A stretch of 64,000 bases of DNA from Donghicola eburneus (GCF_900115865.1 NZ_FOXY01000008.1:62001-126000), one strand, 5' to 3'. Positions 52,127 to 60,897 are shown, counted from the stretch's first letter. Notes: a model not told the origin generated them from the sequence alone. Made by a program: numbers and translations.

Positions 52127-53035
52127 GTGACGGATACATCCGAGTCCCACTCTGGCCGTCTTCACTCAGCGTCGCTGAGTGGCCAAGGGGACGGCGGAAA
52201 CCTATCGGACCAGTCCTACGATCGCCGCCGCCTCTCTTATGCGACTACGTTTGATAATGCTTTTCAACGCCGTACCATTCAGACGATGGAGTTCCTGACC
52301 GGCAAGCTACGTCTCCTGCGTCTGATCCGTCGCTTCGAAGCGATGGGCGTGCCCTTTGGTCAACCTTTCTGGAAACAGGCGCTCGAAGTGATGGGGATTC
52401 CGCTCGAGACCCCACAGGAACAGATCAATCGTATCCCCGAGACGGGCCCGCTTATCGTGGTCGCAAACCACCCACACGGGCTGGTCGACGGTATGGTGCT
52501 GGCGGAACTCATGGGCCGCCGCCGTACAGACTACAAAATCCTGACGCGCTCTTTGCTGACGGGCGTGGGCGAGATCGACGAATTCATGATCCCAGTTCCC
52601 TTCGCCCACGAAAAAGACGCCCTGCAGAAGAACCTGCTTATGCGCAAACGGGCGATGGATCACCTTTCAGATGGCGGGGCCATTGTGTTGTTTCCGTCAG
52701 GTGTGGTCGCCTCATCCGACACCATGTTCGGCCCCGCAATTGAGCGGGAATGGAACCCCTTTACTGCGAAAATGATCCAGCGCTCCAAAGCGGACGTTCT
52801 GCCGATCTTCTTCCCTGGTTCAAACTCGCGCTGGTACCAGATGGCAAACCGCACTTCAGCAACCCTGCGTCAGGGGCTGCTGCTGCATGAAGTCGTGCAT
52901 GCTCTGAACAAGCCGCAGGCGCCCGTGGTTGGCAACGTCTTCGACCGGGACGAGATCGCGAAATGGTCCACCAACCCCCGCGGTTTCATGGGCTGGTTGC
53001 GCGAGCAAACGCTCGCATTGGGCACCACCGCCTAA
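52127..53035 (+). CDS. PlsC-like lysophospholipid acyltransferase family protein
   Basis: The 302-residue product has the acyltransferase HX4D box in VVANHPHGLVDGMVLAEL and the FPSGVVASSD substrate motif. A basic stretch (TGKLRLLRLIRRFEA) precedes the domain, and no certain membrane helix is visible. It probably acylates a lysophospholipid or related molecule. GTG start with AGGGGGA upstream. Its place after HPr suggests co-transcription with the PTS genes. Confidence 0.88.
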   Translation: MTDTSESHSGRLHSASLSGQGDGGNLSDQSYDRRRLSYATTFDNAFQRRTIQTMEFLTGKLRLLRLIRRFEAMGVPFGQPFWKQALEVMGIPLETPQEQINRIPETGPLIVVANHPHGLVDGMVLAELMGRRRTDYKILTRSLLTGVGEIDEFMIPVPFAHEKDALQKNLLMRKRAMDHLSDGGAIVLFPSGVVASSDTMFGPAIEREWNPFTAKMIQRSKADVLPIFFPGSNSRWYQMANRTSATLRQGLLLHEVVHALNKPQAPVVGNVFDRDEIAKWSTNPRGFMGWLREQTLALGTTA

Positions 53036-53037
53036 CC

Positions 53038-53058
53038 TTCAACTTGGTAAAAATACCC
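53038..53058 (+). repeat. Dispersed intergenic repeat, copy C
   Basis: TTCAACTTGGTAAAAATACCC matches the core of copies A, B and D. The following hairpin is TGCGCC-GATA-GGCGCA (53073-53088). Lies between the convergent acyltransferase gene and rpsU. Confidence 0.55.
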
Positions 53059-53097
53059 ATTGGCAGCAGGCCTGCGCCGATAGGCGCACAAAGCAAA

Positions 53098-53122
53098 ACC
53101 CCCGCGGCCGGGCCTCGGGGGT
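53098..53122. terminator. Bidirectional terminator between the acyltransferase gene and rpsU
   Basis: ACCCCCG pairs with CGGGGGT around an 11-base GC loop. On the minus strand it runs into TTTTGCTTT, which suits rpsU; on the plus strand it is followed by TCTCAATTCTTTTT. Confidence 0.65.
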
Positions 53123-53153
53123 CTCAATTCTTTTTCAGTGCGACTGAATGTCT

Positions 53154-53357
53154 TTATAGACCTTCGCGCTGGGCCTTTTTACGTGCCAGCTTGCGAGCGC
53201 GGCGAATCGCTTCTGCCTTCTCGCGTGCCTTCTTCTCAGAGGGCTTCTCGAAGTGCTGTTTAAGCTTCATTTCACGGAAAACGCCTTCACGTTGAAGCTT
53301 TTTCTTCAGGGCGCGGAGCGCCTGATCGACATTGTTGTCACGAACACTGACCTGCAT
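53154..53357 (-). CDS. rpsU: 30S ribosomal protein S21
   Basis: The 67-residue basic protein starts [31 protein letters not shown] and continues with [21 protein letters not shown], typical S21. It binds near the anti-Shine-Dalgarno region and takes part in initiation. Single gene with a terminator downstream; the opposite strand carries coq9 upstream of its start. Confidence 0.97.
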   Translation of the reverse strand: MQVSVRDNNVDQALRALKKKLQREGVFREMKLKQHFEKPSEKKAREKAEAIRRARKLARKKAQREGL

Positions 53358-53468
53358 ACCGGTGTCACCACCTTTCTAGTTTAGAGTTTCAATCAATAGC
53401 AGGAGGTGGCCCTATAGCATCGGCGCCCTAGTTTGTCTAGCATCCGGAGAAACAGACGGAGCAGACAT

Positions 53469-54161
53469 ATGACCGACTCGCCCAAAGCACAGCTTCTCGA
53501 CGCGATCAAGATGCACGTCCCCTTTGATGGATGGACCCGCCCTGCCTATCAGGCGGCTGTTGCCGACACTGGGATCGACCCCGTTTTGGCCAGCGCCGTG
53601 TGCCCTCGTGGGGCCGTCGACCTAGCTATTGCGTTTCATCAGGAAGGCGACGCGCAAATGGTGATGCGGATGGCCGAACCCGATGTTGCGGAAATGAAGA
53701 TCCGTGAAAAGATCACCTTTGCCGTGCGCACGCGACTGGAACTGGTCGAGGACAAAGAGCTGGTCCGCCGCGGCATGACCCTGTTTTCGCTACCCCAGAA
53801 CGCCGCTGACGGCACCAAGCTGGTCTGGCAGACTTGTGACGCGATCTGGAACTCGATTGGCGACACATCGGACGATGTGAACTGGTACACCAAGCGCGCG
53901 ACACTGGCCGGCGTTTATTCTTCGACCGTGCTCTACTGGCTTGGGGACGAAAGCGCAGGGCACGAGGCGACGTGGGCCTTCCTCGACCGCCGGATCGAGA
54001 ACGTCATGCAGATCGAAAAGATGAAGGCGACCGTGCGCAAAAGCCCGTTCCTGTCCAAACTGATGGCGGGGCCGAATGCGGTACTTTCGCACATCAAGGC
54101 CCCTTCGCGCTTGAACGATCAGGGATTGCCGGGTCACATGGCCCCGAAATCCCAAAGCTGA
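53469..54161 (+). CDS. COQ9 family ubiquinone biosynthesis protein
   Basis: The 230-residue helical protein has a TetR-like start (LLDAIKMHVPFDGWTRPAYQAAVADTGID) and the conserved WYTKRATLAGVYSSTVLYWLGDESAGHEATWAFLDRRIENVMQIEK at residues 145-190. COQ9 presents quinone intermediates to Coq7 and binds lipid. I choose ATG 53469, preceded by GGAG. The quinone reductase gene follows after 12 bases. Confidence 0.93.
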   Translation: MTDSPKAQLLDAIKMHVPFDGWTRPAYQAAVADTGIDPVLASAVCPRGAVDLAIAFHQEGDAQMVMRMAEPDVAEMKIREKITFAVRTRLELVEDKELVRRGMTLFSLPQNAADGTKLVWQTCDAIWNSIGDTSDDVNWYTKRATLAGVYSSTVLYWLGDESAGHEATWAFLDRRIENVMQIEKMKATVRKSPFLSKLMAGPNAVLSHIKAPSRLNDQGLPGHMAPKSQS

Positions 54162-54173
54162 CCCGAGGACGAA

Positions 54174-55157
54174 ATGACCCAAGACATGCGCGTGATCGAA
54201 ATCGCTCAATCGGGCGGCCCCGAAGTGCTGACCTCAGCGCAGCGTGACATTCCGGCGCCAAAGGCAGGCGAAGTTGTGATCCGCGTGGCCTATGCCGGTG
54301 TGAATCGCCCCGATGCTCTGCAGCGCGCAGGACTCTATAACCCGCCCCCGGGAGCAAGCGACCTTCCGGGCCTTGAGGCTTCGGGCGAGGTTAGTGCTGT
54401 GGGCGAAGGCGTGTCAGAGTGGAAGGTCGGCGATCAAGTCTGCGCCCTGCTGCCTGGTGGAGGCTACGCAGAGTATGTGGCAACGCCAGCAGCGCACTGC
54501 TTGCCCATCCCTGATGGCATGTCGATGGATCAGGCGGCCTGCCTGCCCGAGACCTTCTTCACCGTGTGGTCGAACGTTTTTCAGCGGGGCGGCTTGCAGG
54601 CCGGCGAGCGGTTCCTGATCCACGGTGGATCGTCTGGGATCGGCACCACGGCGATCCAGCTGGCCCGCCATTTCGGCGCGCGCGTGTTCGTCACCGCCGG
54701 ATCGGCCGAGAAATGCGCCGCCTGTGTGGAGTTGGGGGCCGAGCGCGCCATCAACTACCGCGAAGAGGATTACGTGGACGTTCTGCGCGCCGAAGGTGGC
54801 GCGAACCTGATCCTTGATATGGTCGGTGGGGATTACCTGCCACGCAACGTCAAAGGCTTGGCCGATGACGGACGCTTGGTGCAGATCGCCTTTCTGCAGG
54901 GGCCCAAGGTTGAATTGAACTTTGCCCAAGTCATGATGCGCCGTCTGACGATCACCGGCAGCACCCTGCGCCCCCAGAGTGATCTGGCCAAAGCGCGCAT
55001 TGCGGCTGAATTGCGCGAAAAGGTCTGGCCACTCCTGAGCGCTGGTCAGATCAAACCCGTGATGGATAGCGAATTTGCTTTGGACGCAGCGAGCCAAGCG
55101 CATGCCCGCATGGAAAGCAGCGGGCACATTGGCAAGATTGTCCTGAAAGTCAGCTAA
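54174..55157 (+). CDS. NAD(P)H:quinone oxidoreductase, zinc-free MDR family
   Basis: The 327-residue medium-chain dehydrogenase-like enzyme has YAGVNRPDALQRAGLYNPPPGASDLPGLEASGEV at the N-terminus and the NADPH fold FLIHGGSSGIGTTAIQLARHFGARVFVTAGS. Zinc ligands are absent, so it belongs to the QOR/PIG3 (TP53I3) group. ATG at 54183 (MRVIEIA) is an alternative start. Location after coq9 suggests a quinone-linked role. Confidence 0.92.
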   Translation: MTQDMRVIEIAQSGGPEVLTSAQRDIPAPKAGEVVIRVAYAGVNRPDALQRAGLYNPPPGASDLPGLEASGEVSAVGEGVSEWKVGDQVCALLPGGGYAEYVATPAAHCLPIPDGMSMDQAACLPETFFTVWSNVFQRGGLQAGERFLIHGGSSGIGTTAIQLARHFGARVFVTAGSAEKCAACVELGAERAINYREEDYVDVLRAEGGANLILDMVGGDYLPRNVKGLADDGRLVQIAFLQGPKVELNFAQVMMRRLTITGSTLRPQSDLAKARIAAELREKVWPLLSAGQIKPVMDSEFALDAASQAHARMESSGHIGKIVLKVS

Positions 55158-55169
55158 AGGGCATCGCCC

Positions 55170-55793
55170 CTAGCGAATAGGGGCGAACAGCGCATCCTTT
55201 TGCGTGCAATCGCGCACCACGTCCTGCCCGCAGGGCACGGGGTCCAAATCCTTGGACAGGCAGATGCGGACTTCTTGGATGCGGCGGTCGCGGCAGGTGA
55301 CCGTCAGCATATCTGGCTCAAGCTGGGGATTCGCTTTGATAAAAGCTTCTTCGACCAAAGATGCGGGCAGGCGGACCTCTTCCTCCAACCGGCGAAAGAC
55401 GTCAGGACGGGTGATCGATTCATAGGCCTGACGGGACAGATCGAAATAGGTGTTTGAACTTAGGCCAGTGCAGACGCCATGCTTTTTCCACTGATGCCAC
55501 GCCAGCCCTCCAGAGCCCATGATATCGGCCATCTCGCTGGTTTCGCGGCGAGATGGCGCACGCTCTACCGTGTTGCAATAACTGGGATATCCGCGGTGAA
55601 ACTGGGGCCAAAGGCCGTGCAGGCTCCATCCCAGATCGGTGTCGCACTGCTCGGCGTCCCGCGCATCCCCTTCGACTGCGCACCACGTCGGGCTCCAGCT
55701 CAGGGCCATGACGTAGTAGTCGAACTCACCGGCTGTGTCGCCCTCGGCATGTGCCACAGCGGTCGAAAGTAGCAGTCCTATCACCCAACGCAT
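55170..55793 (-). CDS. Ribonuclease T2 family protein
   Basis: A secreted endoribonuclease of 207 residues with a signal peptide at residues 1-16 (ending AVAHA). The CAS1 motif SLHGLWPQ gives His59; CAS2 reads WHQWKKHGVC, with His100, Lys104 and His105. The position that is glutamate in RNase Rh (Glu105) and most family members is Gln101 here, so activity may be lowered. Several cysteines should form disulfides. I start at ATG 55793; the frame opens from GTG 55820. Confidence 0.9.
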   Translation of the reverse strand: MRWVIGLLLSTAVAHAEGDTAGEFDYYVMALSWSPTWCAVEGDARDAEQCDTDLGWSLHGLWPQFHRGYPSYCNTVERAPSRRETSEMADIMGSGGLAWHQWKKHGVCTGLSSNTYFDLSRQAYESITRPDVFRRLEEEVRLPASLVEEAFIKANPQLEPDMLTVTCRDRRIQEVRICLSKDLDPVPCGQDVVRDCTQKDALFAPIR

Positions 55794-55922
55794 TTGCCCT
55801 TTTCCTTTTACCCGTTTCACGCTATATCGCCGCTTAGTTCCCCGTAAATTGTGAACAGTTCTGCCAAGGCAGGACAGCCCCGAAGGCGGGCGACGGGGGA
55901 AGTCTATTCAAGGAGTGACCAC

Positions 55923-56684
55923 ATGGGCAAACCGATCATGGCGAAGGCAACGGCTGTATGGCTCGTTGACAACACCACTCTGTCGTTCAAGCAGATCGCT
56001 GATTTCGTCGGCATGCACGAGCTGGAAATTCAGGGGATCGCCGACGGCGATGTGGCCGGTTCGGTGCGTGGGTTTGATCCCGTCGCGAACAACCAGTTGG
56101 ACGCCGAAGAGATCAAGCGCGCGGAAAATAATCCGATGCACAAGCTGAAGCTCAAGTTCAACAAAGCGGCTCAGGGCGAGGAAAAGCGCCGCGGCCCGCG
56201 CTACACCCCCCTGTCAAAGCGTCAGGATCGTCCGGCGTCGATCCTGTGGCTCGTCAAGTTCCACCCCGAACTGGCGGACAGCCAGATCGCCAAGCTGGTC
56301 GGCACCACCAAGCCGACCATCGCAGCGATCCGCGAGCGCACCCACTGGAACATTGCGAACATCAACCCGATCGACCCCGTCGCACTGGGCCTGTGTAAGC
56401 AGTCGGAACTGGACCTTGCCGTCCAGAAAGCAGCCGAGAAGCGTCGCGCCGAAGGCGTGATGTCGGACGACGAGCGTCGCGCGCTGGTTAGCACCGAGGC
56501 AAGCCTGTCCATGGACTCGGCCGAGCCTCGTATCCCCACCGCGATCGAAGGTCTGGAGACCTTTAGCTTCGGATCTGACACGAACGATCAGGAAGAAGAG
56601 GCGGATAAGTTCGACGACACCCGCGATGCGGACAGCTTCTTCAACTTGCCGAACTCGAGCGACGACGAAGACGACGATAAATAA
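55923..56684 (+). CDS. DUF1013 cell-cycle regulator, TrcR-like
   Basis: The 253-residue protein begins MGKPIMAKATAVWLVDNTTLSFKQIADFVGMHELEIQGIADG and has a second similar segment, RPASILWLVKFHPELADSQIAKLVGTTKPTIAAIRERTHWN, giving two helix-turn-helix-like units. The acidic tail ends in a run of Asp and Glu. RefSeq calls this family cell cycle transcriptional regulator TrcR; I rely on that name from memory. AAGGAG precedes ATG 55923. A strong terminator follows. Confidence 0.85.
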   Translation: MGKPIMAKATAVWLVDNTTLSFKQIADFVGMHELEIQGIADGDVAGSVRGFDPVANNQLDAEEIKRAENNPMHKLKLKFNKAAQGEEKRRGPRYTPLSKRQDRPASILWLVKFHPELADSQIAKLVGTTKPTIAAIRERTHWNIANINPIDPVALGLCKQSELDLAVQKAAEKRRAEGVMSDDERRALVSTEASLSMDSAEPRIPTAIEGLETFSFGSDTNDQEEEADKFDDTRDADSFFNLPNSSDDEDDDK

Positions 56685-56702
56685 GTTTGAATACCGTTCA
56701 CG

Positions 56703-56729
56703 AAAAACCCGGCCTAGCGCCGGGTTTTT
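56703..56729 (+). terminator. Rho-independent terminator of the TrcR-like gene
   Basis: AAAAACCCGGC pairs perfectly with GCCGGGTTTTT around the loop CTAGC. It lies 18 bases past the stop and may act in both directions because of the A-run. Confidence 0.9.
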
Positions 56730-56746
56730 GCGTTTTGGGCTGCGTG

Positions 56747-57088
56747 TCAGACAGGAACCTGATTATGTGCGATCAGTTTCCAGCCTTCGTCTGCTTCGCA
56801 GTAGGTCGAGCTGCAGAGCGCGCGATAGGTGTCTTTGCCGCGCTTGGCGTGGGCCTCGTAGGCCAAAACAAAGGCCGATCCATGACGCATCGCGATTTCG
56901 TCCTCGAACTCGACCGATTCCCAGCGCGGACCTTTTTCAATCACATTGAGGATTTTCTTGCCGCAAAGAATGCCGGTTGGCTTCGGGAGTACCATGACCG
57001 CGTCTTCAGCGATTTTGTCATTGTAGAACGCAGGACCTTCGAGCCAGAACCTTTGTTCGTCCTGCCAGCGGGCTTGCTCAATATTCAT
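56747..57088 (-). CDS. NTF2-like / DUF4440 domain protein
   Basis: The 113-residue product has the SnoaL/NTF2-like pattern: a helical start (NIEQARWQDEQRFWLEGPAFYNDKIAEDAVMVLP), GKKILNVIEKGPRWESVEFEDEIAMRHGSAFVLAYEAHAKRG, and a last strand GWKLIAHNQVPV. This fold houses small enzymes and binding proteins; no activity can be inferred. An AT-rich stretch of about 60 bases (57095-57155) lies upstream. Confidence 0.85.
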   Translation of the reverse strand: MNIEQARWQDEQRFWLEGPAFYNDKIAEDAVMVLPKPTGILCGKKILNVIEKGPRWESVEFEDEIAMRHGSAFVLAYEAHAKRGKDTYRALCSSTYCEADEGWKLIAHNQVPV

Positions 57089-57155
57089 TATAATAGCCTC
57101 AATAAATTCCGGACCTTAAACCCAGTGAAGCTAACTTAGTTCCAATTTATTAAAA

Positions 57156-57749
57156 TTAAATTGATCTACGTGCCTTGAGCGCGGCAGAAATTGTGCCGTC
57201 GTCCAGATAATCCAGTTCTCCGCCGATCGGGACGCCTTGGGCAAGCGAAGTTATGCGCACGCGGCCATCCAGCTGGTCCGCGATGTAGTGAGCGGTGGTT
57301 TGCCCGTCTACAGTTGCGTTCAGCGCCAGAATAACTTCGGAGATCTGTTCGTTTTCGATACGGGCGACCAGCTGCGGAATGCGGATATCTTCTGGGCCGA
57401 TATCATCAAGTGCCGATAGCGTACCGCCAAGCACATGGTACCGCCCGCCAAAAACCGCGCCGCGTTCCATTGCCCACAGATCACTGACGTCTTGGACGAC
57501 GCAAATCTCGCCCGTGGCGCGCTTTTCAGACCGGCAGATGTCGCAGATGTCCTCGGTCCCGATATTTCCGCAGTTCAGGCATTCGCGTGCGGTTGCCGCG
57601 ACCTTGGCCATCTGTTCGGCAAGAGGGGACAAAAGCTGCCCCCGCTTGCGGATCATTTGCAGCACAGCACGCCGCGCCGAGCGAGGCCCCAAGCCAGGCA
57701 GGCGGGCCATCATCTCGATCAGCTTGTCGATGTCGCGGGTGCTGCTCAT
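57156..57749 (-). CDS. recR: Recombination protein RecR
   Basis: The 197-residue protein has the HhH motif ([15 protein letters not shown]), a zinc finger with four cysteines ([16 protein letters not shown]), and the Toprim domain ([36 protein letters not shown]). It works with RecO at gaps. The recR gene follows ybaB and dnaX, the conserved dnaX-ybaB-recR order. Confidence 0.97.
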   Translation of the reverse strand: MSSTRDIDKLIEMMARLPGLGPRSARRAVLQMIRKRGQLLSPLAEQMAKVAATARECLNCGNIGTEDICDICRSEKRATGEICVVQDVSDLWAMERGAVFGGRYHVLGGTLSALDDIGPEDIRIPQLVARIENEQISEVILALNATVDGQTTAHYIADQLDGRVRITSLAQGVPIGGELDYLDDGTISAALKARRSI

Positions 57750-57755
57750 ATTCGT

Positions 57756-58100
57756 CTAGAACGGCAGCTTCATGTCCGCAGGCAGGCCCATTTCGGCGGC
57801 CAGCTTCTGCATCTCTTCGGCGGCCTTTTCTTGTGCCTTGTCCTGCGCGTTCGAGATCGCGGCAAGGATTAGGTCCTCGACCACTTCTTTGTCCTCGGCA
57901 CTAAAGATCGAAGGGTCGATGTCCAGCGACTTTACCTTGCCCTTGGCATTGGCGGTCGCCTTGACCAGACCCGCCCCAGCTTCGCCAGTGACGGTCATGT
58001 CGTTCATTTCTTCCTGCAGATCGGTCATGCGGGTCTGCATGTCCTTAGCAGTTTTCATCATCTTGGCCATGTCGCCCATGGCGCCCAAACCTTTGAACAT
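57756..58100 (-). CDS. YbaB/EbfC family nucleoid-associated protein
   Basis: The 114-residue protein starts MFKGLGAMGDMAKMMKTAKDMQTRMTDLQEEM and has VTGEAGAGLVKATANAKGKVKSLDIDPSIF, the YbaB core. It binds DNA as a dimer. I start at ATG 58100; the longer frame includes dnaX-overlapping sequence. Six bases separate its stop from recR. Confidence 0.95.
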   Translation of the reverse strand: MFKGLGAMGDMAKMMKTAKDMQTRMTDLQEEMNDMTVTGEAGAGLVKATANAKGKVKSLDIDPSIFSAEDKEVVEDLILAAISNAQDKAQEKAAEEMQKLAAEMGLPADMKLPF

Positions 58101-58123
58101 CGGGTCTCTCCTGTTTCGGGTGG

Positions 58124-59875
58124 TTACTGATCCTCGAAAGGATCCCATTCATCTTCGACTTCGGGCAGAGCCTCTGACATCGCTTCTGCTTGCTGCTCAG
58201 CCTGCGTGCGGATCTCTGTGATTTGCGCCTTGGGGAACAGGGCCCGCACAGCTGCGAACATCGGGTGTGCCTCTGCTTCCTGTCGCAGGGCCAAGGCTTC
58301 GGCGTCGCGTACTTCGGCAATCGTGTTGCCGCCGCCAGAGCCTACCACAATCACGGCCCATCGCGCACCTGTCCATGCCTGCAATCGCGACCCAAGGCGT
58401 TGCGCCAGATCACGCGGTGCTTGGTCCGTCACTTCGCACTCAATTCGACCGGGACTGTATTTCGCGAGCCGGAAGTAATTCTCGACTTCGATCAAGAGTT
58501 TTACGTCGCGATGGGTGCGGATCAGGTCCAGAACGTTTTCGAATGTCGCATAGGCCGCAAGCGGGTTCGCCTGTGCTGTCACCGGCTGTGCTCCGCCACG
58601 GGCAACGGGACCACTGGGACCAGTATGGGTTGGCGTGGGCATAGAGCCGCGGGCTGTTACGTTGCCTCCGCCGCCAGCGGGGCCCCCGTTCGGCGCGGGG
58701 CCGCGCGGCGGGTCTTGCTGCAGCTTACGTACCAACTCCTCGGGGCTTGGCAGCTCTGCCACATGGGTCAAGCGAATGATCGCCATCTCGGCGGCCATCA
58801 TGGCGTTGGGCGCAGCGCTCACTTCCTCGAGTGCCTTGAGCAGCATCTGCCACATGCGGGTCATTGATCGGATCGGCAAACGGTTCGCCAGATCAATACC
58901 GCGGCGGCGCTCGTCTGGACTGATGGTCGGGTCCTCGGCGGCATCGGGCGTGATCTTCACCACGCTGATCCAATGGGTGATCTCGGCCATATCGCGCAGA
59001 ACGGCCAAGGGATCGGCCCCATCCGCGTATTGCAAGCCCAGTTCGGTTAGTGCTCCGGCGGCATCGCCGGCCATGACCATCTCGAACAGGTCCATCACGC
59101 GGCTACGATCCGCCAGACCCAGCATCGCACGCACTTGATCTGCGGTGGTCTCACCCGCCCCATGGCTGATCGCCTGATCCAGCAGCGAAGTCGCATCCCG
59201 TGCTGACCCTTCGGCAGCGCGGGTGATCAACGCCAAGGCATCATCGGAAATCTCGGCACCTTCGGCGCCTGCGATCTTGCGCAAAAGCGCGATCATCACC
59301 TCGGGTTCGATCCGGCGCAGGTCGAACCGCTGACACCGCGATAGCACGGTCACGGGAACCTTGCGAATCTCGGTCGTGGCAAAGATGAACTTCACATGGG
59401 CCGGAGGCTCTTCCAGCGTCTTGAGCAGCGCGTTGAACGCGCTGTTCGACAGCATGTGAACTTCGTCGATGATGTAGATTTTGTACCGCGCCGAAGCTGC
59501 CCGATAATGCACAGAATCGATGATTTCACGAATATCGCCCACACCGGTGCGCGAGGCCGCGTCCATCTCCATGACGTCGACATGACGCCCTTCCATGATC
59601 GCGGTGCAGTGCTCGCACTGACCACAAGGCTCGGTCGTCGGCCCGCCATTTCCGTCCGGCCCGATGCAGTTCATGCCCTTGGCGATGATCCGCGCGGTGG
59701 TCGTCTTACCTGTCCCACGAATGCCGGTCATGATGAAGGCCTGCGCAATCCGGTCCGCAGCAAAGGCGTTCTTCAGCGTGCGCACCATCGCGTCCTGACC
59801 GACCAGATCGGCAAAGGTTTCGGGGCGGTATTTCCGCGCCAATACCTGATAGGCAGTCTGTCCAGTCTCGCTCAT
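58124..59875 (-). CDS. dnaX: DNA polymerase III subunits tau/gamma
   Basis: DnaX is the clamp-loader motor. The 583-residue protein has VLARKYRPETFADLVGQDAMVRTL, Walker A GIRGTGKTTTARIIAKGMNC, the zinc module (CGQCEHCTAI), DEVHMLSNSAFNALLKTLEEPP and SRCQRFDLRRI. A proline/glycine-rich linker (about residues 390-430) leads to the tau C-terminal domain. ATG at 59875 matches the usual N-terminus. It heads dnaX-ybaB-recR. Confidence 0.97.
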   Translation of the reverse strand: MSETGQTAYQVLARKYRPETFADLVGQDAMVRTLKNAFAADRIAQAFIMTGIRGTGKTTTARIIAKGMNCIGPDGNGGPTTEPCGQCEHCTAIMEGRHVDVMEMDAASRTGVGDIREIIDSVHYRAASARYKIYIIDEVHMLSNSAFNALLKTLEEPPAHVKFIFATTEIRKVPVTVLSRCQRFDLRRIEPEVMIALLRKIAGAEGAEISDDALALITRAAEGSARDATSLLDQAISHGAGETTADQVRAMLGLADRSRVMDLFEMVMAGDAAGALTELGLQYADGADPLAVLRDMAEITHWISVVKITPDAAEDPTISPDERRRGIDLANRLPIRSMTRMWQMLLKALEEVSAAPNAMMAAEMAIIRLTHVAELPSPEELVRKLQQDPPRGPAPNGGPAGGGGNVTARGSMPTPTHTGPSGPVARGGAQPVTAQANPLAAYATFENVLDLIRTHRDVKLLIEVENYFRLAKYSPGRIECEVTDQAPRDLAQRLGSRLQAWTGARWAVIVVGSGGGNTIAEVRDAEALALRQEAEAHPMFAAVRALFPKAQITEIRTQAEQQAEAMSEALPEVEDEWDPFEDQ

Positions 59876-59939
59876 GGGGCCTCTCAATTCTTCCGTGGCA
59901 AACCTAAGGCTCACCCTGTCAAAGGTCCAGCGCCGCTGC

Positions 59940-60003
59940 TTTCACTTTGGCAAAAATACTCTGGGGGAGACGCGCACCAGCGCGGCGGGGGCAAAGCCCC
60001 CAC
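59940..60003 (+). repeat. Dispersed intergenic repeat, copy D
   Basis: TTCACTTTGGCAAAAATAC (59942-59960) is followed by CTCTGGGGG and the hairpin GGGGGC-AAA-GCCCCC (59988-60002). Here the flanking genes, dnaX and ffs, are both on the minus strand, so the repeat is not tied to a plus-strand gene end. Confidence 0.65.
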
Positions 60004-60040
60004 TGGCGTGGGTTCCACGAAATCAAGATGTCGGGGAATA

Positions 60041-60140
60041 AAGGTGAGAGGTTGAACAGCGACCCAAGCGGGGCTCGTTGCGGCTGCTTCCTTCCGGACC
60101 TGACCGGGTTGGCGAGGCGCTCGCCCGCGCCAACCTCTCA
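60041..60140 (-). ncRNA. ffs: 4.5S signal recognition particle RNA
   Basis: The minus strand contains the universal SRP domain IV sequence GGTCAGGTCCGGAAGGAAGC with the GGAA tetraloop. Complementary ends GAGAGGTTG (from 60139) and CAACCTCTC (to 60046) close the long hairpin, giving an RNA of about 95-100 bases. It partners Ffh, encoded at 5498-7021. The exact 5' and 3' ends are estimated. Confidence 0.93.
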
Positions 60141-60184
60141 AGGCGTCATTTAGGGCGTTCGAAAACAGAATGCAAGGGGGCGGA

Positions 60185-60829
60185 TTATCCGATGATCCCC
60201 GCCCATTTCAGTCCCGCCATCAGGTCGTCGGCTACGAAATGTGCAAATCGGCGCGACGATGGGATGACGTCCGGCACTTGAACCACCGTCAAACCTGCGG
60301 CGAACGCCGCTTGCGCACCGGTCTCTGAATCTTCGAATGCAAGCGCACGGCCGGGCGCAACTCCCAGCTGTTGCGCGGCCAGCAAATAGGGCTCGGGCGC
60401 GGGCTTTGCGTTTTCCACGTGGGCGACGGTCACAACCACATCGAAATGGGAGTGCAGTCCGGTCGCGGTCATCTTGAGTTCCGCCTCACCTTGCTGGGAC
60501 GAGGTGCAGATCGCTTTGGGCAGGCCCGCCGCATCGACCGCCGCGAGCGCGTCCAAGAGGCCCGGCTTATGAGGGATGCCGTCTGTCGCATACAGCTCTC
60601 CGACAATCTCGGCCCAGCGTCGTTCGATCTGCGCCATATCCACATCGTCATATCGCGCGCGAATGATGGCGCCACCGGTTTGCTTGTCGCGGCCGACAAG
60701 TTGGTGGAACAGGTCTTCTTCCAGATCAATGCCTTGCTCGGCAAAGGCCCGACGTCCAGCTTGCCAGCCCAGAGCCTCTGTGTCGATCAGCGTCCCGTCC
60801 AGATCAAAAATAACCGCGTCAAACTTCAT
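60185..60829 (-). CDS. HAD family phosphatase, beta-PGM-like
   Basis: The 214-residue enzyme has motif I FDLDGTLIDTE with the two catalytic aspartates, a helical cap, motif II ICTSS, Lys in ENAKPAPEPYLLAAQQLG, and motif IV FEDSETGAQAAFAAG. These match subfamily IA phosphatases/phosphoglucomutases; substrate unknown. Start ATG 60829. It lies between ffs and the cpdB-type gene. Confidence 0.92.
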   Translation of the reverse strand: MKFDAVIFDLDGTLIDTEALGWQAGRRAFAEQGIDLEEDLFHQLVGRDKQTGGAIIRARYDDVDMAQIERRWAEIVGELYATDGIPHKPGLLDALAAVDAAGLPKAICTSSQQGEAELKMTATGLHSHFDVVVTVAHVENAKPAPEPYLLAAQQLGVAPGRALAFEDSETGAQAAFAAGLTVVQVPDVIPSSRRFAHFVADDLMAGLKWAGIIG

Positions 60830-60847
60830 CGCGCTCTCCTGACAACC

Positions 60848-60875
60848 GAAAGGGCGACCCGCGAAGGCCGCCCCT
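60848..60875 (-). terminator. Possible terminator of the cyclic-nucleotide phosphodiesterase gene
   Basis: On the minus strand GGGCG (60873-60869) pairs with CGCCC (60856-60852) with two inner G-C pairs, followed only by TTTCGG. The U-run is short, so the call is weak. Confidence 0.4.
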
Positions 60876-60897
60876 CATTCGGGTTATCGCTATCAGC

